DNA of 64,000 nucleotides, from the NCBI RefSeq assembly GCF_002879855.1, contig NZ_PNYB01000011.1, forward strand, positions 148,988-212,987, written 5' to 3'. A model generated the notes under the pieces. That model did no database searches, had not been told where the DNA came from, and saw nothing but the letters and a program-made list of their open reading frames with translations. The first letter of the stretch is position 1. Every line of letters begins with the position of its first letter. The position numbers were made by a program, and so were the translations under genes. Below, piece after piece: positions 25,456-34,135 of the stretch. The stretch comes from Trinickia soli (lineage in GTDB: Bacteria; Pseudomonadota; Gammaproteobacteria; Burkholderiales; Burkholderiaceae).

Positions 25456-26403
25456 ATGCGGCCCGCTTTCTCGGTCATCTTTCTCACCACGCTTTGCGGC
25501 GCTGCGCAGGGGCTCATGCTCACGCTCGTGGCGATCGAAGCCAGCACGCGCATCACGGGCACGACCGTGCCTTCGGTGCTCTACGTGGTCGGCGCCGCGA
25601 TCGCGGTGGTGCTCGGGACGCTCGGTCTGTTCGCATCGTTCTTCCACCTCGGGCATCCCGAGCGCGCGTGGCGCGCGGTCGCGATGTGGCGTACGTCGTG
25701 GCTGTCGCGCGAATGCATCGCGTTGCCTGTGTTTCTGGTGTTCGCGTCGGCGTATGGGCTCGCCCATTGGCTCGGTTGGAACGGCACGCTCGCAATCGGT
25801 TTGGCCGGCGCGGCCGCGAGCCTCGCGCTGTTCGTCTGCACCGCGATGATCTACGCGTGCTTGCGGTTCCTGCAGGAATGGGCCAGCCCGTTTACGCTCG
25901 TGAATTTCACGCTGCTCGGCTGCGCTTCGGGCTGCACGCTGGCCACGGCATGCGCGGCCTGGTGCGCGCCGATGCTGGTCGGCACGCTCGCGTTGAGCGC
26001 GTGCTTGCTGACTTTGGCTGCATGCGCCGCACGCCTTGCATCGCTCGTGCGCAACGCGCGTCTCAGGCCGAAATCGACCGTGCAAAGCGCCACTGGCATC
26101 CGCAACAGCAAGGTCGAGCAGAAGTCGCGCGGCTTTACGGCGAGCGCATTCAACACGCGTGAGTTCTTTCATGGCCAAACCGCCGATACGTTACGCGTGA
26201 TCAAAATCGTCTTCATAGCGGCTGCGTTTGCCGTGCCGTTCGTGTTGACGGGGGCAGGGGCGCTTGCGCCGCAATCGGTTGCGGCGGCCGTCGCCTTGGG
26301 CGCTGCGTTCGTCATCCAGTATGCGGGGCTCGTGGCCGAGCGTTGGTTCTTCTTCGCCGATGCGCAACACCCGCAGAACATCTACTATCAGCGCGCATCG
26401 TAA
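25456..26403 (+). CDS. soeC: DmsC-type membrane anchor, SoeC-like
   Basis: 315 aa with about 8 hydrophobic segments, DMSO reductase anchor (DmsC) family. It begins MRPAFSVIFLTTLCGAAQG and ends with WFFFADAQHPQNIYYQRA. It anchors SoeAB to the inner membrane and passes electrons to quinone. CGGAG lies just before the ATG. A charged loop near residues 200-235 separates two hydrophobic halves. Third gene of the soeABC order. Confidence 0.82.
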   Translation: MRPAFSVIFLTTLCGAAQGLMLTLVAIEASTRITGTTVPSVLYVVGAAIAVVLGTLGLFASFFHLGHPERAWRAVAMWRTSWLSRECIALPVFLVFASAYGLAHWLGWNGTLAIGLAGAAASLALFVCTAMIYACLRFLQEWASPFTLVNFTLLGCASGCTLATACAAWCAPMLVGTLALSACLLTLAACAARLASLVRNARLRPKSTVQSATGIRNSKVEQKSRGFTASAFNTREFFHGQTADTLRVIKIVFIAAAFAVPFVLTGAGALAPQSVAAAVALGAAFVIQYAGLVAERWFFFADAQHPQNIYYQRAS

Positions 26404-26451
26404 CGCTGGTTTGACGGGCGTCGGCGTAGCGTTTCGACTGCCCTCTTGCAT

Positions 26452-27984
26452 TCAAACAGTGGGTTGCTGAGTTCGCACGCATTGTGCGAGCGCGCTGACG
26501 CCGGGCTCGATGCGCTCGAGTGCAATGGCGGAAAAGCCCATGCGGAAGTAGCGTCGTGCGTACGTATCGTCGGTCATGAAGAAGACGCTGCCTGGCTCGA
26601 TGAGCACGCCGACAGCCTGTGCGTCGGCGGCCAGACGCTCGGCATCGAGCCATTCGGGCCCCTCCACCCACGACGATGCGCCGCCTGTGATCGGCACATA
26701 GCGCAGCTGCGGCAGATGCGCGTCGAGTGCCGCCATCAGCGCTTGCGATCGTTCCCGATACGCATGCGCGAGCCGGCGCAACAACGCATCGTGATGTCCC
26801 AATGCGAGGAAGGTCGCAAATGCGCGTTGGACGTAACCGACCGGATGCCTCACCATCAAGCGCCGCAGCGCGCGCAATTCGCGTATCAATTCCCGCGGAC
26901 CGACAACATAGCCGAGCCGCAGCCCCGGCGCAAAGGTCTTCGAAAGGCTGCCGACATAAATCACGCGATCGGCCGTGTCGAGGCTCTTGAGCGCGGGGTG
27001 AGGCGTGCCGGAGAACGTGTTCTCGCTCTCGTAGTCGTCTTCGACGATGACGAAGTCATGCTCCTGCGCCATCGCCAATAGCGTTCGACGCCGCTCGATC
27101 GGCATGGTGGCTGTCGTCGGGCACTGATGGCTCGGCGTGACATAAACGTAATCGCAACGCGCAAGTGAATCGTCGAGCGCTTCCGGCGCAATGCCGTGCT
27201 GGTCGACGCTGAGCGGCACGAGGCGGGCGTTGCGATTTTCAAAGATGTTGCGTGCGTCGGGATAGCCCGGATTTTCGAAGCCGACCGTCGTGTCTTCGCC
27301 GGTGAGCAGATCGGCAATCAAATACAACGCCTGCTGACAGCCGTTGGTAATGATGATTTCGTCGGGCGCTGCGAATACGCCGCGCCGTGGCAGCACGCGC
27401 GTGCGAATCTGCTGGATCAGCGATTCATCGTCGCGCTCGATCAGATCGGGCGCCCAGTTTCGAATCTCCATGATCGACAGCGCCTTCATGCAGCACTCGC
27501 GCCAATCGTTGGTCGGAAACAGCGATTGATCGAATTGCCCGTAGATGAAGGGATATTCGTAATGCTGCCAATTCGCGGGCTTGACGATATTGCGTTGGTT
27601 CGATGGCGGATGAACGATGCGCTGCCGCCAGTTGGGCCGACCGATCGCATCGTCGTCGCTCGCGGCGCATGGGCCGGCGGGGGCCACGGCGAAACGCGGC
27701 AAGCCGTGCAGCATGTCGGGGTTGACGAAGTGTCCGCTGCGTTCGCGCGAGATCAAATAGCCTTCTTCGACAAGCATTTGATACGCGAGTACGACGGTGT
27801 TGCGCGCGACGCCCAGTTGATCGGCCAGCTCGCGGCTCGACGGCAGTGCCGCCTCGGGGACAAGCTGCCCATCGAGGATGGCGGCCACGAGCATCTGGCG
27901 GATTTGATCCTGCAGGCTCTTCTTCGATCCCGACGACCTTTGAAATTGCTGGGCCCACATGGCTGTCGGGGTGCGGCTCGGCAT
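26452..27984 (-). CDS. tauR: MocR/GntR-aminotransferase regulator, probable TauR
   Basis: 510 aa. The GntR winged helix-turn-helix (about residues 20-85, LPSSRELADQLGVARNTVV) is fused to a class I aminotransferase-like domain (about 110-495). The PLP lysine is in SLSKTFAPGLRLGY near residue 347. TauR of Rhodobacter capsulatus has this architecture and, as I recall, binds direct repeats of CTGGACYTAA. Four pairs of such boxes are present in this window before sulfonate genes. No pdxST or gabDT lies nearby, which argues against PdxR or GabR. It is convergent with soeC. Confidence 0.75.
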   Translation of the reverse strand: MPSRTPTAMWAQQFQRSSGSKKSLQDQIRQMLVAAILDGQLVPEAALPSSRELADQLGVARNTVVLAYQMLVEEGYLISRERSGHFVNPDMLHGLPRFAVAPAGPCAASDDDAIGRPNWRQRIVHPPSNQRNIVKPANWQHYEYPFIYGQFDQSLFPTNDWRECCMKALSIMEIRNWAPDLIERDDESLIQQIRTRVLPRRGVFAAPDEIIITNGCQQALYLIADLLTGEDTTVGFENPGYPDARNIFENRNARLVPLSVDQHGIAPEALDDSLARCDYVYVTPSHQCPTTATMPIERRRTLLAMAQEHDFVIVEDDYESENTFSGTPHPALKSLDTADRVIYVGSLSKTFAPGLRLGYVVGPRELIRELRALRRLMVRHPVGYVQRAFATFLALGHHDALLRRLAHAYRERSQALMAALDAHLPQLRYVPITGGASSWVEGPEWLDAERLAADAQAVGVLIEPGSVFFMTDDTYARRYFRMGFSAIALERIEPGVSALAQCVRTQQPTV

Positions 27985-28020
27985 GCTGTCTCCTGGCGTC
28001 GTTCGGAATCGTCAATCAAG

Positions 28021-28041
28021 ATACGCGCGTCAATCGCGTAT
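28021..28041. promoter_or_regulatory. Dyad upstream of the MocR gene
   Basis: ATACGCG-N7-CGCGTAT is a perfect dyad 37 bp upstream of the start of the MocR/TauR gene. It may be an autoregulatory site; it does not resemble the CTGG boxes. Confidence 0.4.
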
Positions 28042-28120
28042 GCACGAGATCATACTGAGAATGACGGCGCCTCGGCGATCCGGGCAAACATCGGTGGCTT
28101 TCACAGCACGCGTGTGCCGA

Positions 28121-28246
28121 TCAACGCGTGAGATGCAGCAACAGGAAATGCAGCGCTTGCAGCGCCGCCTCCTGCATTTCTTCAGGCTTCAAATGATAGG
28201 CCAGCAGCACAGGGCCGCTCAGCACGACAATCAACAGATATTTCAC
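28121..28246 (-). CDS. Small 41-aa membrane protein
   Basis: The GTG start at 28246 is preceded on the coding strand by GAGGAGG with a 5-nt spacer. The product begins with one hydrophobic helix (KYLLIVVLSGPVLLAYHL), then an amphipathic stretch ending in HLTR. A single membrane segment near the N-terminus is clear; no family is recognised. It lies alone between the MocR gene and the ECF sigma operon, all on the minus strand. Confidence 0.6.
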   Translation of the reverse strand: MKYLLIVVLSGPVLLAYHLKPEEMQEAALQALHFLLLHLTR

Positions 28247-28386
28247 TTTGCCTCCTCACGGGTGGGGGTGTCGTGAGGCTGTCCGACGAATCGATCGCCT
28301 ATGACGGGAAAAAAGCAGAACGCATGCCATGGGCGCAAACCTCATGGGTGGCGTGGCTCGGCCGAGTGGATGGAATGAGCTTGAAC

Positions 28387-28421
28387 GGTTTACTCGAATA
28401 AACGTTTCTTCGTCGAAACGT
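28387..28421 (-). terminator. Two adjacent hairpins after the ECF sigma gene
   Basis: ACGTTTC-N6-GAAACGT (28402-28421) has a 7-bp perfect stem. It is followed on the minus strand by GTTTA-N6-TAAAC (28387-28402). It lies 18 nt after the sigma gene stop. Confidence 0.55.
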
Positions 28422-28438
28422 CGAGGGCTGAAACGTTG

Positions 28439-29701
28439 CTACCCGGCAGATCGCAACGCGGCGCGTCTATGCTGCAGGAATCGACGCACGGCGGGATCGC
28501 TTGCAAGTCCGATCGCCAGATCGTACGAGGCCAACGCCTCCGGTACCGCGCCGGCTCTGGCGAACAGATCGGCGCGTGCGGCGTGGTACGGCTGATAGCC
28601 GGCGAGGCGCCGATCGTCCGCATGAGGTGCGAGCGCTTCGAGCGCGGCTCGAGGCCCGTCGCGCTCGGCCAACGCGAGCGCCCGGTTCACGGCGACGACC
28701 GGCGATTGAGCAATCGCCAACAGCGCGTCGTAAAGTTGCACGACTTCCTCCCAATTCGGTTGCCGCGTTCGGCAACGATGCACATGCGCCGACTGCAAGG
28801 CGGCTTCGAGCTGGAAGCGCCCGATCGTTTTGTATGCGCTGGCTCGCCGGAGCAGGGCGCCGGCCGCATCGAGCATCGGTGCGTTCCATGTTGCGGGGTT
28901 TTGCGCCGACAGCGGTACATAGTTGCCGTCGGCATCGCGTCGCGCCTCGCGCCTTGCATGCGCATACAACATCAGCGAAAGCAGGCCCAAAGCTTCGGGT
29001 TCGTCGGGCTGCAACTCGACGAGCAGGTGCGCGAGAAACAACGCTTCCCCGGTCAGATCCTGTCGAACGATCTCGCCGCCGACCGGGTCGCTCCATCCTT
29101 CCGAATAGACGGCGTAGATCGCTTCGAGCACTGCCGCCAGTCGGCCCGGCAACTCGTCGCGCTCGGGCACGACGAATGGCACCCCGGCGTCGCGCATTTT
29201 GTTCTTGGCCCGTGCGAGACGTTTGCTCATCGCGGCCGGCGATACCAGGAATGCCGATGCAATCGTCGTCGTCTCGAGCCCCAGCACAACCTGCAGCATC
29301 AGCGGCGTGCGAATGGCTGCGTCGAGTGCGGGGTGCGTGCATGCGAACAGCAGCGCGAGGCGGCGATCGGGCAAACCGCCGGCGCGGCTATCGTCGCTAT
29401 CGCCGATTTCGTCGGCGAGCAGGGCGAGCTCGTTGAACAGTGCGTCGCCGATGCTGCGATGACGGGCCGCATCGATGGCGCGGCGACGCGCTACCGTCAT
29501 CAGCCAGCCCTCGGGATTGGCCGGACAACCGTGCTCGGGCCAGGCGACGAGCGCGGCGGCGAATGCCTCGGCAAGCGCGTCTTCGGCCGCCGCCACGTCG
29601 CGCGTGCGCATCGCCAGCAGGGCGACGAGCCTGCCGTAGCTGCCGCGCGCGACAGCTTCCGCAATCGAACGTGCGGCGCTGTCCTGGCCCGCCAGACTCA
29701 T
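28439..29701 (-). CDS. ECF sigma factor with C-terminal extension (ECF42-like)
   Basis: 420 aa. The region 2 core is DALAEAFAAALVAWP and EGWLMTVARRRAIDAARH; region 4 is near residues 120-180. A long helical C-terminal extension of about 230 residues looks TPR-like and resembles the ECF42 group. The start at 29701 overlaps the YciI stop (ATGA). No anti-sigma factor is adjacent; ECF42 factors are typically coupled to a DGPF/YciI protein, as here. Confidence 0.85.
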   Translation of the reverse strand: MSLAGQDSAARSIAEAVARGSYGRLVALLAMRTRDVAAAEDALAEAFAAALVAWPEHGCPANPEGWLMTVARRRAIDAARHRSIGDALFNELALLADEIGDSDDSRAGGLPDRRLALLFACTHPALDAAIRTPLMLQVVLGLETTTIASAFLVSPAAMSKRLARAKNKMRDAGVPFVVPERDELPGRLAAVLEAIYAVYSEGWSDPVGGEIVRQDLTGEALFLAHLLVELQPDEPEALGLLSLMLYAHARREARRDADGNYVPLSAQNPATWNAPMLDAAGALLRRASAYKTIGRFQLEAALQSAHVHRCRTRQPNWEEVVQLYDALLAIAQSPVVAVNRALALAERDGPRAALEALAPHADDRRLAGYQPYHAARADLFARAGAVPEALASYDLAIGLASDPAVRRFLQHRRAALRSAG

Positions 29702-30069
29702 GCGTCGGCCGCGGCGTAGTAGGGCGGCTTCCACACAGGGCGCACTTCCATGACACCGTGGCTCGCGCCCGGACAACGCGCTGCCCAGGCGATGGCCGCG
29801 TCGAGATCGGGTGCATCGATCAGGTAGTAGCCGGCCAGTTGTTCCTTCGAGTCCGAATACGGTCCGTCGAGGACCTGCGGCTTACCGTCGACGAGCCGCA
29901 CGGTAGTGGCGGTGCTCGTGGGCCGAAGCCGGTTGCTGCCGACGAGCACATCTGCTTTCGTCAACGCTTCCGTATACGCCTGATAGGCCGCGACGCCGTG
30001 TTCGCGCTCGCTGTCGGTCAGTTGGTTCCAGTCGCGTTCCGCTGAATAGATCAACAACAGATATTGCAT
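29698..30069 (-). CDS. YciI/DGPF-domain protein
   Basis: 123 aa, a single YCII-related ferredoxin-like domain with the diagnostic motif DGPYSDSKEQLAGYYLID near residue 68. Family members are partners of ECF42 sigma factors; their biochemical role is unknown. The start at 30069 gives the usual N-terminus MQYLLLIYS. It overlaps the downstream sigma gene by 4 nt. Confidence 0.9.
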   Translation of the reverse strand: MQYLLLIYSAERDWNQLTDSEREHGVAAYQAYTEALTKADVLVGSNRLRPTSTATTVRLVDGKPQVLDGPYSDSKEQLAGYYLIDAPDLDAAIAWAARCPGASHGVMEVRPVWKPPYYAAADA

Positions 30070-30412
30070 GTGAGCCTCCATGTGTGGGTGACGGCGCACC
30101 GATTCGCATCGGGCCGTCATGACAATGACGCTCGAGCGAGGGCTCGACGGACACGCGGCGAAAAAAATAGTGCGCTCGACACAGGGCGTCTGTCACCGGG
30201 TATTTCGGCGAGGAGGATGACGCCGACCGATGCATGCCCTTCGGGGCCGGGCTGCGTGCGCTGTCGGTTCGCTTCCACCGCGCCGAGTAGAGGCCCACCT
30301 AGAAAATTGATCTTCGGTATTGCAACTCATTCTCATTTGCATTAACGTTAACAAATCGAAAGGCTGTTGTCTGATCAATCGTTTCCCTAACAAAAACAGT
30401 GGTTTAACAGTC
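30070..30412. other. Intergenic region between yciI and TonB receptor
   Basis: 343 bp separating divergent units. The only feature I can support is the Fur box at 30322-30340. An in-frame upward extension of the receptor to 30320 crosses this box and lacks a ribosome binding site. Confidence 0.5.
30322..30340 (+). promoter_or_regulatory. Fur box upstream of the siderophore operon
   Basis: GCAACTCATTCTCATTTGC resembles beta-proteobacterial Fur sites (imperfect dyad with CTCATTTGC on the right arm). It lies 72 nt before the receptor ATG, indicating iron repression of the operon. Confidence 0.65.
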
Positions 30413-32668
30413 ATGTCATTCCGGCTTCCTCGCTTTGCCGCAGTTTTGCGCACTACCGCCGCTCTTCCCCTGCGTTGCATCGAACCGCTGCCGGTCGCGG
30501 CGCGGCTTGCATTCGCGAGCGTGCTTACAACCGGCGTCAGCAGCTTTGCATGGGCCCAGGACTACGCGGGCTCTCACTCCGGCTCCGATGCTGTCCAGCG
30601 CGCGGCGCAAGCGCCGCAGGAGTTGCCCGCCGTCGTCATCAAAGCCGGGTCCGCTCCCTTCGAACTCCCGCGAGCCTATGCGGGCGGCCAGGTCGCCAAG
30701 GGCGGTCGCGTAGGATTGCTCGGCAACAAGAGCACGATGGACACGCCGTTCAGCGTCAGCCACTACACCTCGCAGCGCATGCAGGACCAGCAAGCGGTCA
30801 CCGTGGCGGACGTATTGAACGAGGACCCCTCGATTCGCTTCACCGGCCAGACGGGCGGGGTGACGGATTCCTTCTATATTCGCGGCTTCCCGATCAACGA
30901 AGGGAATCTGAGCGAGTTCGCGTTCGACGGCATATACGGCGTCGTGCCCAACTATCACGTGTTTCCCGAATATGTCGAACGCGTAGAGGTGTTGAAAGGG
31001 CCGGCCGCGCTGCTGTATGGCATGTCCCCGAACAGCGGCGTGGGCGGCGTCGTCAACATCGTGCCCAAGCGTCCGCTATGGAAAGATTTGACGCGCTTGA
31101 CGACCGACTACGCCTCCGATTCGCAGGTGGGCGGACACGTCGATATCAGCCGACGGTTCGGCAGCGATCGACAATTCGGCATACGCTTGAACGGGCTGCA
31201 CCGCCAGGGCGGCACGCCGCTCGATCATCAATCGTCACGAGCGGAGGTGGGGGCGGTATCGCTCGACTATCGCGGCGAGAAGTTGCGCGCCACGCTCGAT
31301 CTGATCGGGCAATACCAATGGGTCGATGCGCCGACGCGTCCGTTTCTCCTCGCCCCGGGCCTTCAAACGCCGTCTGCCGCCGACGGCCGTCGCAACGTCA
31401 CGCAATCATGGGGCTGGTGGAAGTCATACGACCAGTCGGGGCTGCTGCATGCCGAATACGATCTGAGCCGCAACGTAACGGTGTTCGCCGATGCGGGTGG
31501 AGCAAAGACCGATGTCGCGCGGCTTTCGGATCAAACGCCGACCATTATCAATGCAGCGGGCGATACGAGCGCGACGCCGCAGAACTGGAAATTCCAGGTC
31601 AATCGCTGGAGTGCCGATACGGGCATCCGGGCGCGCTTCGATACGGGGCCGATCAGGCATCAGCTCGCCATGCAGGCGAGCCTCTACGAAGACCGCCTCG
31701 CGCAGGCCAGCAATGCCGGTGCGGCCGTCCTGTCGAACCTCTATTCGCCCATAGCCAGTCCCGCGCAGGGCATTGCATCGCCATCGCGCGTGCCGAAGGT
31801 GTCTTCATCGCAACTTACCGGTGTTGCCCTTGCCGATACGTTAAGCGTGCTTGACGAGCGCGTGCAGCTCACGGCCGGCGTGCGGCAACAACAAATCGAG
31901 TCGGACAACTTCAGCACGTCTACGGGCGCGAAGATATCGTCGTACGACAAAGGTGCGGTCACACCGTTGGTCGGTGTGGTCTTCAAGCCGGTCGAGCACG
32001 TCTCGCTGTACGCGAACTACGTCGAAGGGCTCAGCAAAGGGGATATCGCACCGGCCAGCGCGTCGAACGCGGGGCAGGTCTTTGCGCCGTACAAGACGAA
32101 ACAGCAGGAGGTCGGCGTGAAGATCGACCTCAACCATGTCATGGCGACGCTGGCGGCCTTCAGGATCAACAAGCCCAGCGGGCAACTGGATGGCACGGTC
32201 TACACGGTCGACAGCAAGCAGCGCAATCAAGGGCTTGAATTGACCGTGGCCGGCGAGCCGCTCAAGGGCGTCAGGGTCCTGGGCGGGGTCACCTTGCTCG
32301 ATGCCGCATTGATCGAGACCCCCAGCGCAACGACGCAGGGCAACCGGCCCGTCGGCGTGCCGAAGTGGATGGCCAATGCCGGTGCCGAGTGGGATGTGCC
32401 GTGGGTGCGCGGGCTGACGCTGACGGGGGCCGTCAACTTTACGGGACAGGAGTACGTCAATCAGGCGAATACGCAGTCGGTGCCGTCATGGACTACGTTC
32501 GATCTCGGCGCGCGGTATACGGCGCTCGTCTACGGCAAGTCGACCACCTTCCGCGCGGGCGTGCTCAACGCGTTCGATCGTAAGTATTGGTCGGGCGTGG
32601 CCTCGTACGGAACGATATCGCCAGGTGCGCCACGCACGCTGTTCGCATCCGCGACGATAGATTTTTGA
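30413..32668 (+). CDS. TonB-dependent siderophore receptor
   Basis: 751 aa. A signal peptide (about residues 1-45, ending near SFAWAQ) is followed by a plug domain (about 80-200; MQDQQAVTVADVLNEDPSIRF). A 22-strand barrel ends in the typical terminal aromatic (TLFASATIDF). The ATG at 30413 is used because the longer frame runs through the Fur box. First gene of the siderophore operon and the only outer-membrane component seen. No FecR/FecI-type signalling extension is evident. Confidence 0.9.
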   Translation: MSFRLPRFAAVLRTTAALPLRCIEPLPVAARLAFASVLTTGVSSFAWAQDYAGSHSGSDAVQRAAQAPQELPAVVIKAGSAPFELPRAYAGGQVAKGGRVGLLGNKSTMDTPFSVSHYTSQRMQDQQAVTVADVLNEDPSIRFTGQTGGVTDSFYIRGFPINEGNLSEFAFDGIYGVVPNYHVFPEYVERVEVLKGPAALLYGMSPNSGVGGVVNIVPKRPLWKDLTRLTTDYASDSQVGGHVDISRRFGSDRQFGIRLNGLHRQGGTPLDHQSSRAEVGAVSLDYRGEKLRATLDLIGQYQWVDAPTRPFLLAPGLQTPSAADGRRNVTQSWGWWKSYDQSGLLHAEYDLSRNVTVFADAGGAKTDVARLSDQTPTIINAAGDTSATPQNWKFQVNRWSADTGIRARFDTGPIRHQLAMQASLYEDRLAQASNAGAAVLSNLYSPIASPAQGIASPSRVPKVSSSQLTGVALADTLSVLDERVQLTAGVRQQQIESDNFSTSTGAKISSYDKGAVTPLVGVVFKPVEHVSLYANYVEGLSKGDIAPASASNAGQVFAPYKTKQQEVGVKIDLNHVMATLAAFRINKPSGQLDGTVYTVDSKQRNQGLELTVAGEPLKGVRVLGGVTLLDAALIETPSATTQGNRPVGVPKWMANAGAEWDVPWVRGLTLTGAVNFTGQEYVNQANTQSVPSWTTFDLGARYTALVYGKSTTFRAGVLNAFDRKYWSGVASYGTISPGAPRTLFASATIDF

Positions 32669-32680
32669 CGGGGCGGAGCG

Positions 32681-34135
32681 ATGACGCAAATGGACTGCGG
32701 CGCATTGCGCCTCGCGGCGAAAGGCCCTGGTTTTCAGGTATCGAATCGAGCGGCGCTGCAACCGATCCTGGAAGATGAAGCCGGGCGACTGATCTCTTCG
32801 CCGCAGGCTCTGTTCGATATGACCTTGGCTTACGGCTCGCCGCTCAATATCGTGTTGCCGCAGGCTTTGGGCCGTAACGCCGACAAGTTTCGCGCAGTGC
32901 TACGTCGGCATGACGTGCAGTGCGGGATCTTCTACGGCGCCAAAGTCAATAAATCGCCGGCGCTCGTGCGCGCTGCGGTCGACGCGGGCGTCGGCGTCGA
33001 CGTATCCAGTCTCTACGAAATGCGCGACGCGTTACGCGCAGCGATCGATCCGACGAGGCTGTGCGCGACGGGGCCCGCGAAGACACGTGTGTTTCATATG
33101 GCGCTAATCGCGAACGCCGCGTTGATATCGGTCGATTCCGTCGAGGAGTTGGCCGATCTCGAAGCTGTCGCGCGCGAGATCGCGCCGAGCCGGCCGGTGC
33201 GTGTGCTCCTGCGTTACCGGCCTCGCTCGCAGCGCGCCAGCCGTTTCGGCATGAGCGAAGATGCGTTGCGTCATTGCCTCGATCGATTGGCGCATGCGCG
33301 CGGGGCGTTCTCGTTTGAGGGTTTCCACTTTCATCTCGGGGGATATGACTATGAATCGCGCGCGCAGGCAGTGCGCGAGCTCATCCGATTCATCGACTCG
33401 GCCCGAACGGGCGGCCTCGACCCAAAGATGATCGATATCGGCGGTGGGTTGCCCGCTCGGTATGTGCAGCATGAGGCCTATGAAGCGTTTCTCGAACGAC
33501 AGCATGGCGGCCACTATCGCAACGGCAAAGTACCGGCCTCGTTTTATCCCTACGGGGGGGCGATCGGGGCTGACGAATGGTTGGATCGCTTCCTTGCGTC
33601 GCCCTGTGTCGACGGCCGGTCCATTGCGACCTATCTGAATGCCAATGCGCTGACGCTCGCGATCGAGCCGGGGCGCAGCCTCGCCGATCAATCGGCCGTT
33701 TCCGTCTTCCGCATCGCGCGCGTCAAATCGTTGTCGGCCGAAGAGGTCGTGGTCTTCGTCGAAGGCAGCAGCTTCAGCGCATGCGAAACATGGTTTGGCT
33801 CCGAGTTCCTCGTCGACCCGATTCATATCCCGGCATGCGAGGTGGAAGGCGTAGGCGCCGACGCATCGACAAGTGCGCCCACGCGCGGCTGGATCGCCGG
33901 ACACAGCTGTCTCGACGAAGACGTCGTAACGAATCGCCTGCTGCATTTTGTGAGCAGACCGAAGCCCGGCGATCTGCTCGTCTACGCCAATACCGCCGGC
34001 TACCAGATGGATCTACTCGAAAACGCATTTCACCGCCATCCGCTTCCACGTCGAATTTCAGTGACTTACGACGCCACAGGCGGGATGGACATTTCACCTG
34101 ACGATCGAATGGAGAAGTGGAATGATTTTGACTAA
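32681..34135 (+). CDS. PLP decarboxylase, Y4yA/SbnH-like (type III fold)
   Basis: 484 aa, alanine-racemase-fold decarboxylase related to diaminopimelate decarboxylase. The PLP lysine is probably the first Lys in FYGAKVNKSPALV near residue 90, and HFHLGGYD near 220 contributes to the barrel. In staphyloferrin B assembly SbnH decarboxylates a citryl-diaminopropionate intermediate. A similar role is likely because SbnA- and SbnI-like genes follow. GGAG lies before ATG 32681; the end overlaps the next gene by 14 nt. Confidence 0.8.
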   Translation: MTQMDCGALRLAAKGPGFQVSNRAALQPILEDEAGRLISSPQALFDMTLAYGSPLNIVLPQALGRNADKFRAVLRRHDVQCGIFYGAKVNKSPALVRAAVDAGVGVDVSSLYEMRDALRAAIDPTRLCATGPAKTRVFHMALIANAALISVDSVEELADLEAVAREIAPSRPVRVLLRYRPRSQRASRFGMSEDALRHCLDRLAHARGAFSFEGFHFHLGGYDYESRAQAVRELIRFIDSARTGGLDPKMIDIGGGLPARYVQHEAYEAFLERQHGGHYRNGKVPASFYPYGGAIGADEWLDRFLASPCVDGRSIATYLNANALTLAIEPGRSLADQSAVSVFRIARVKSLSAEEVVVFVEGSSFSACETWFGSEFLVDPIHIPACEVEGVGADASTSAPTRGWIAGHSCLDEDVVTNRLLHFVSRPKPGDLLVYANTAGYQMDLLENAFHRHPLPRRISVTYDATGGMDISPDDRMEKWNDFD

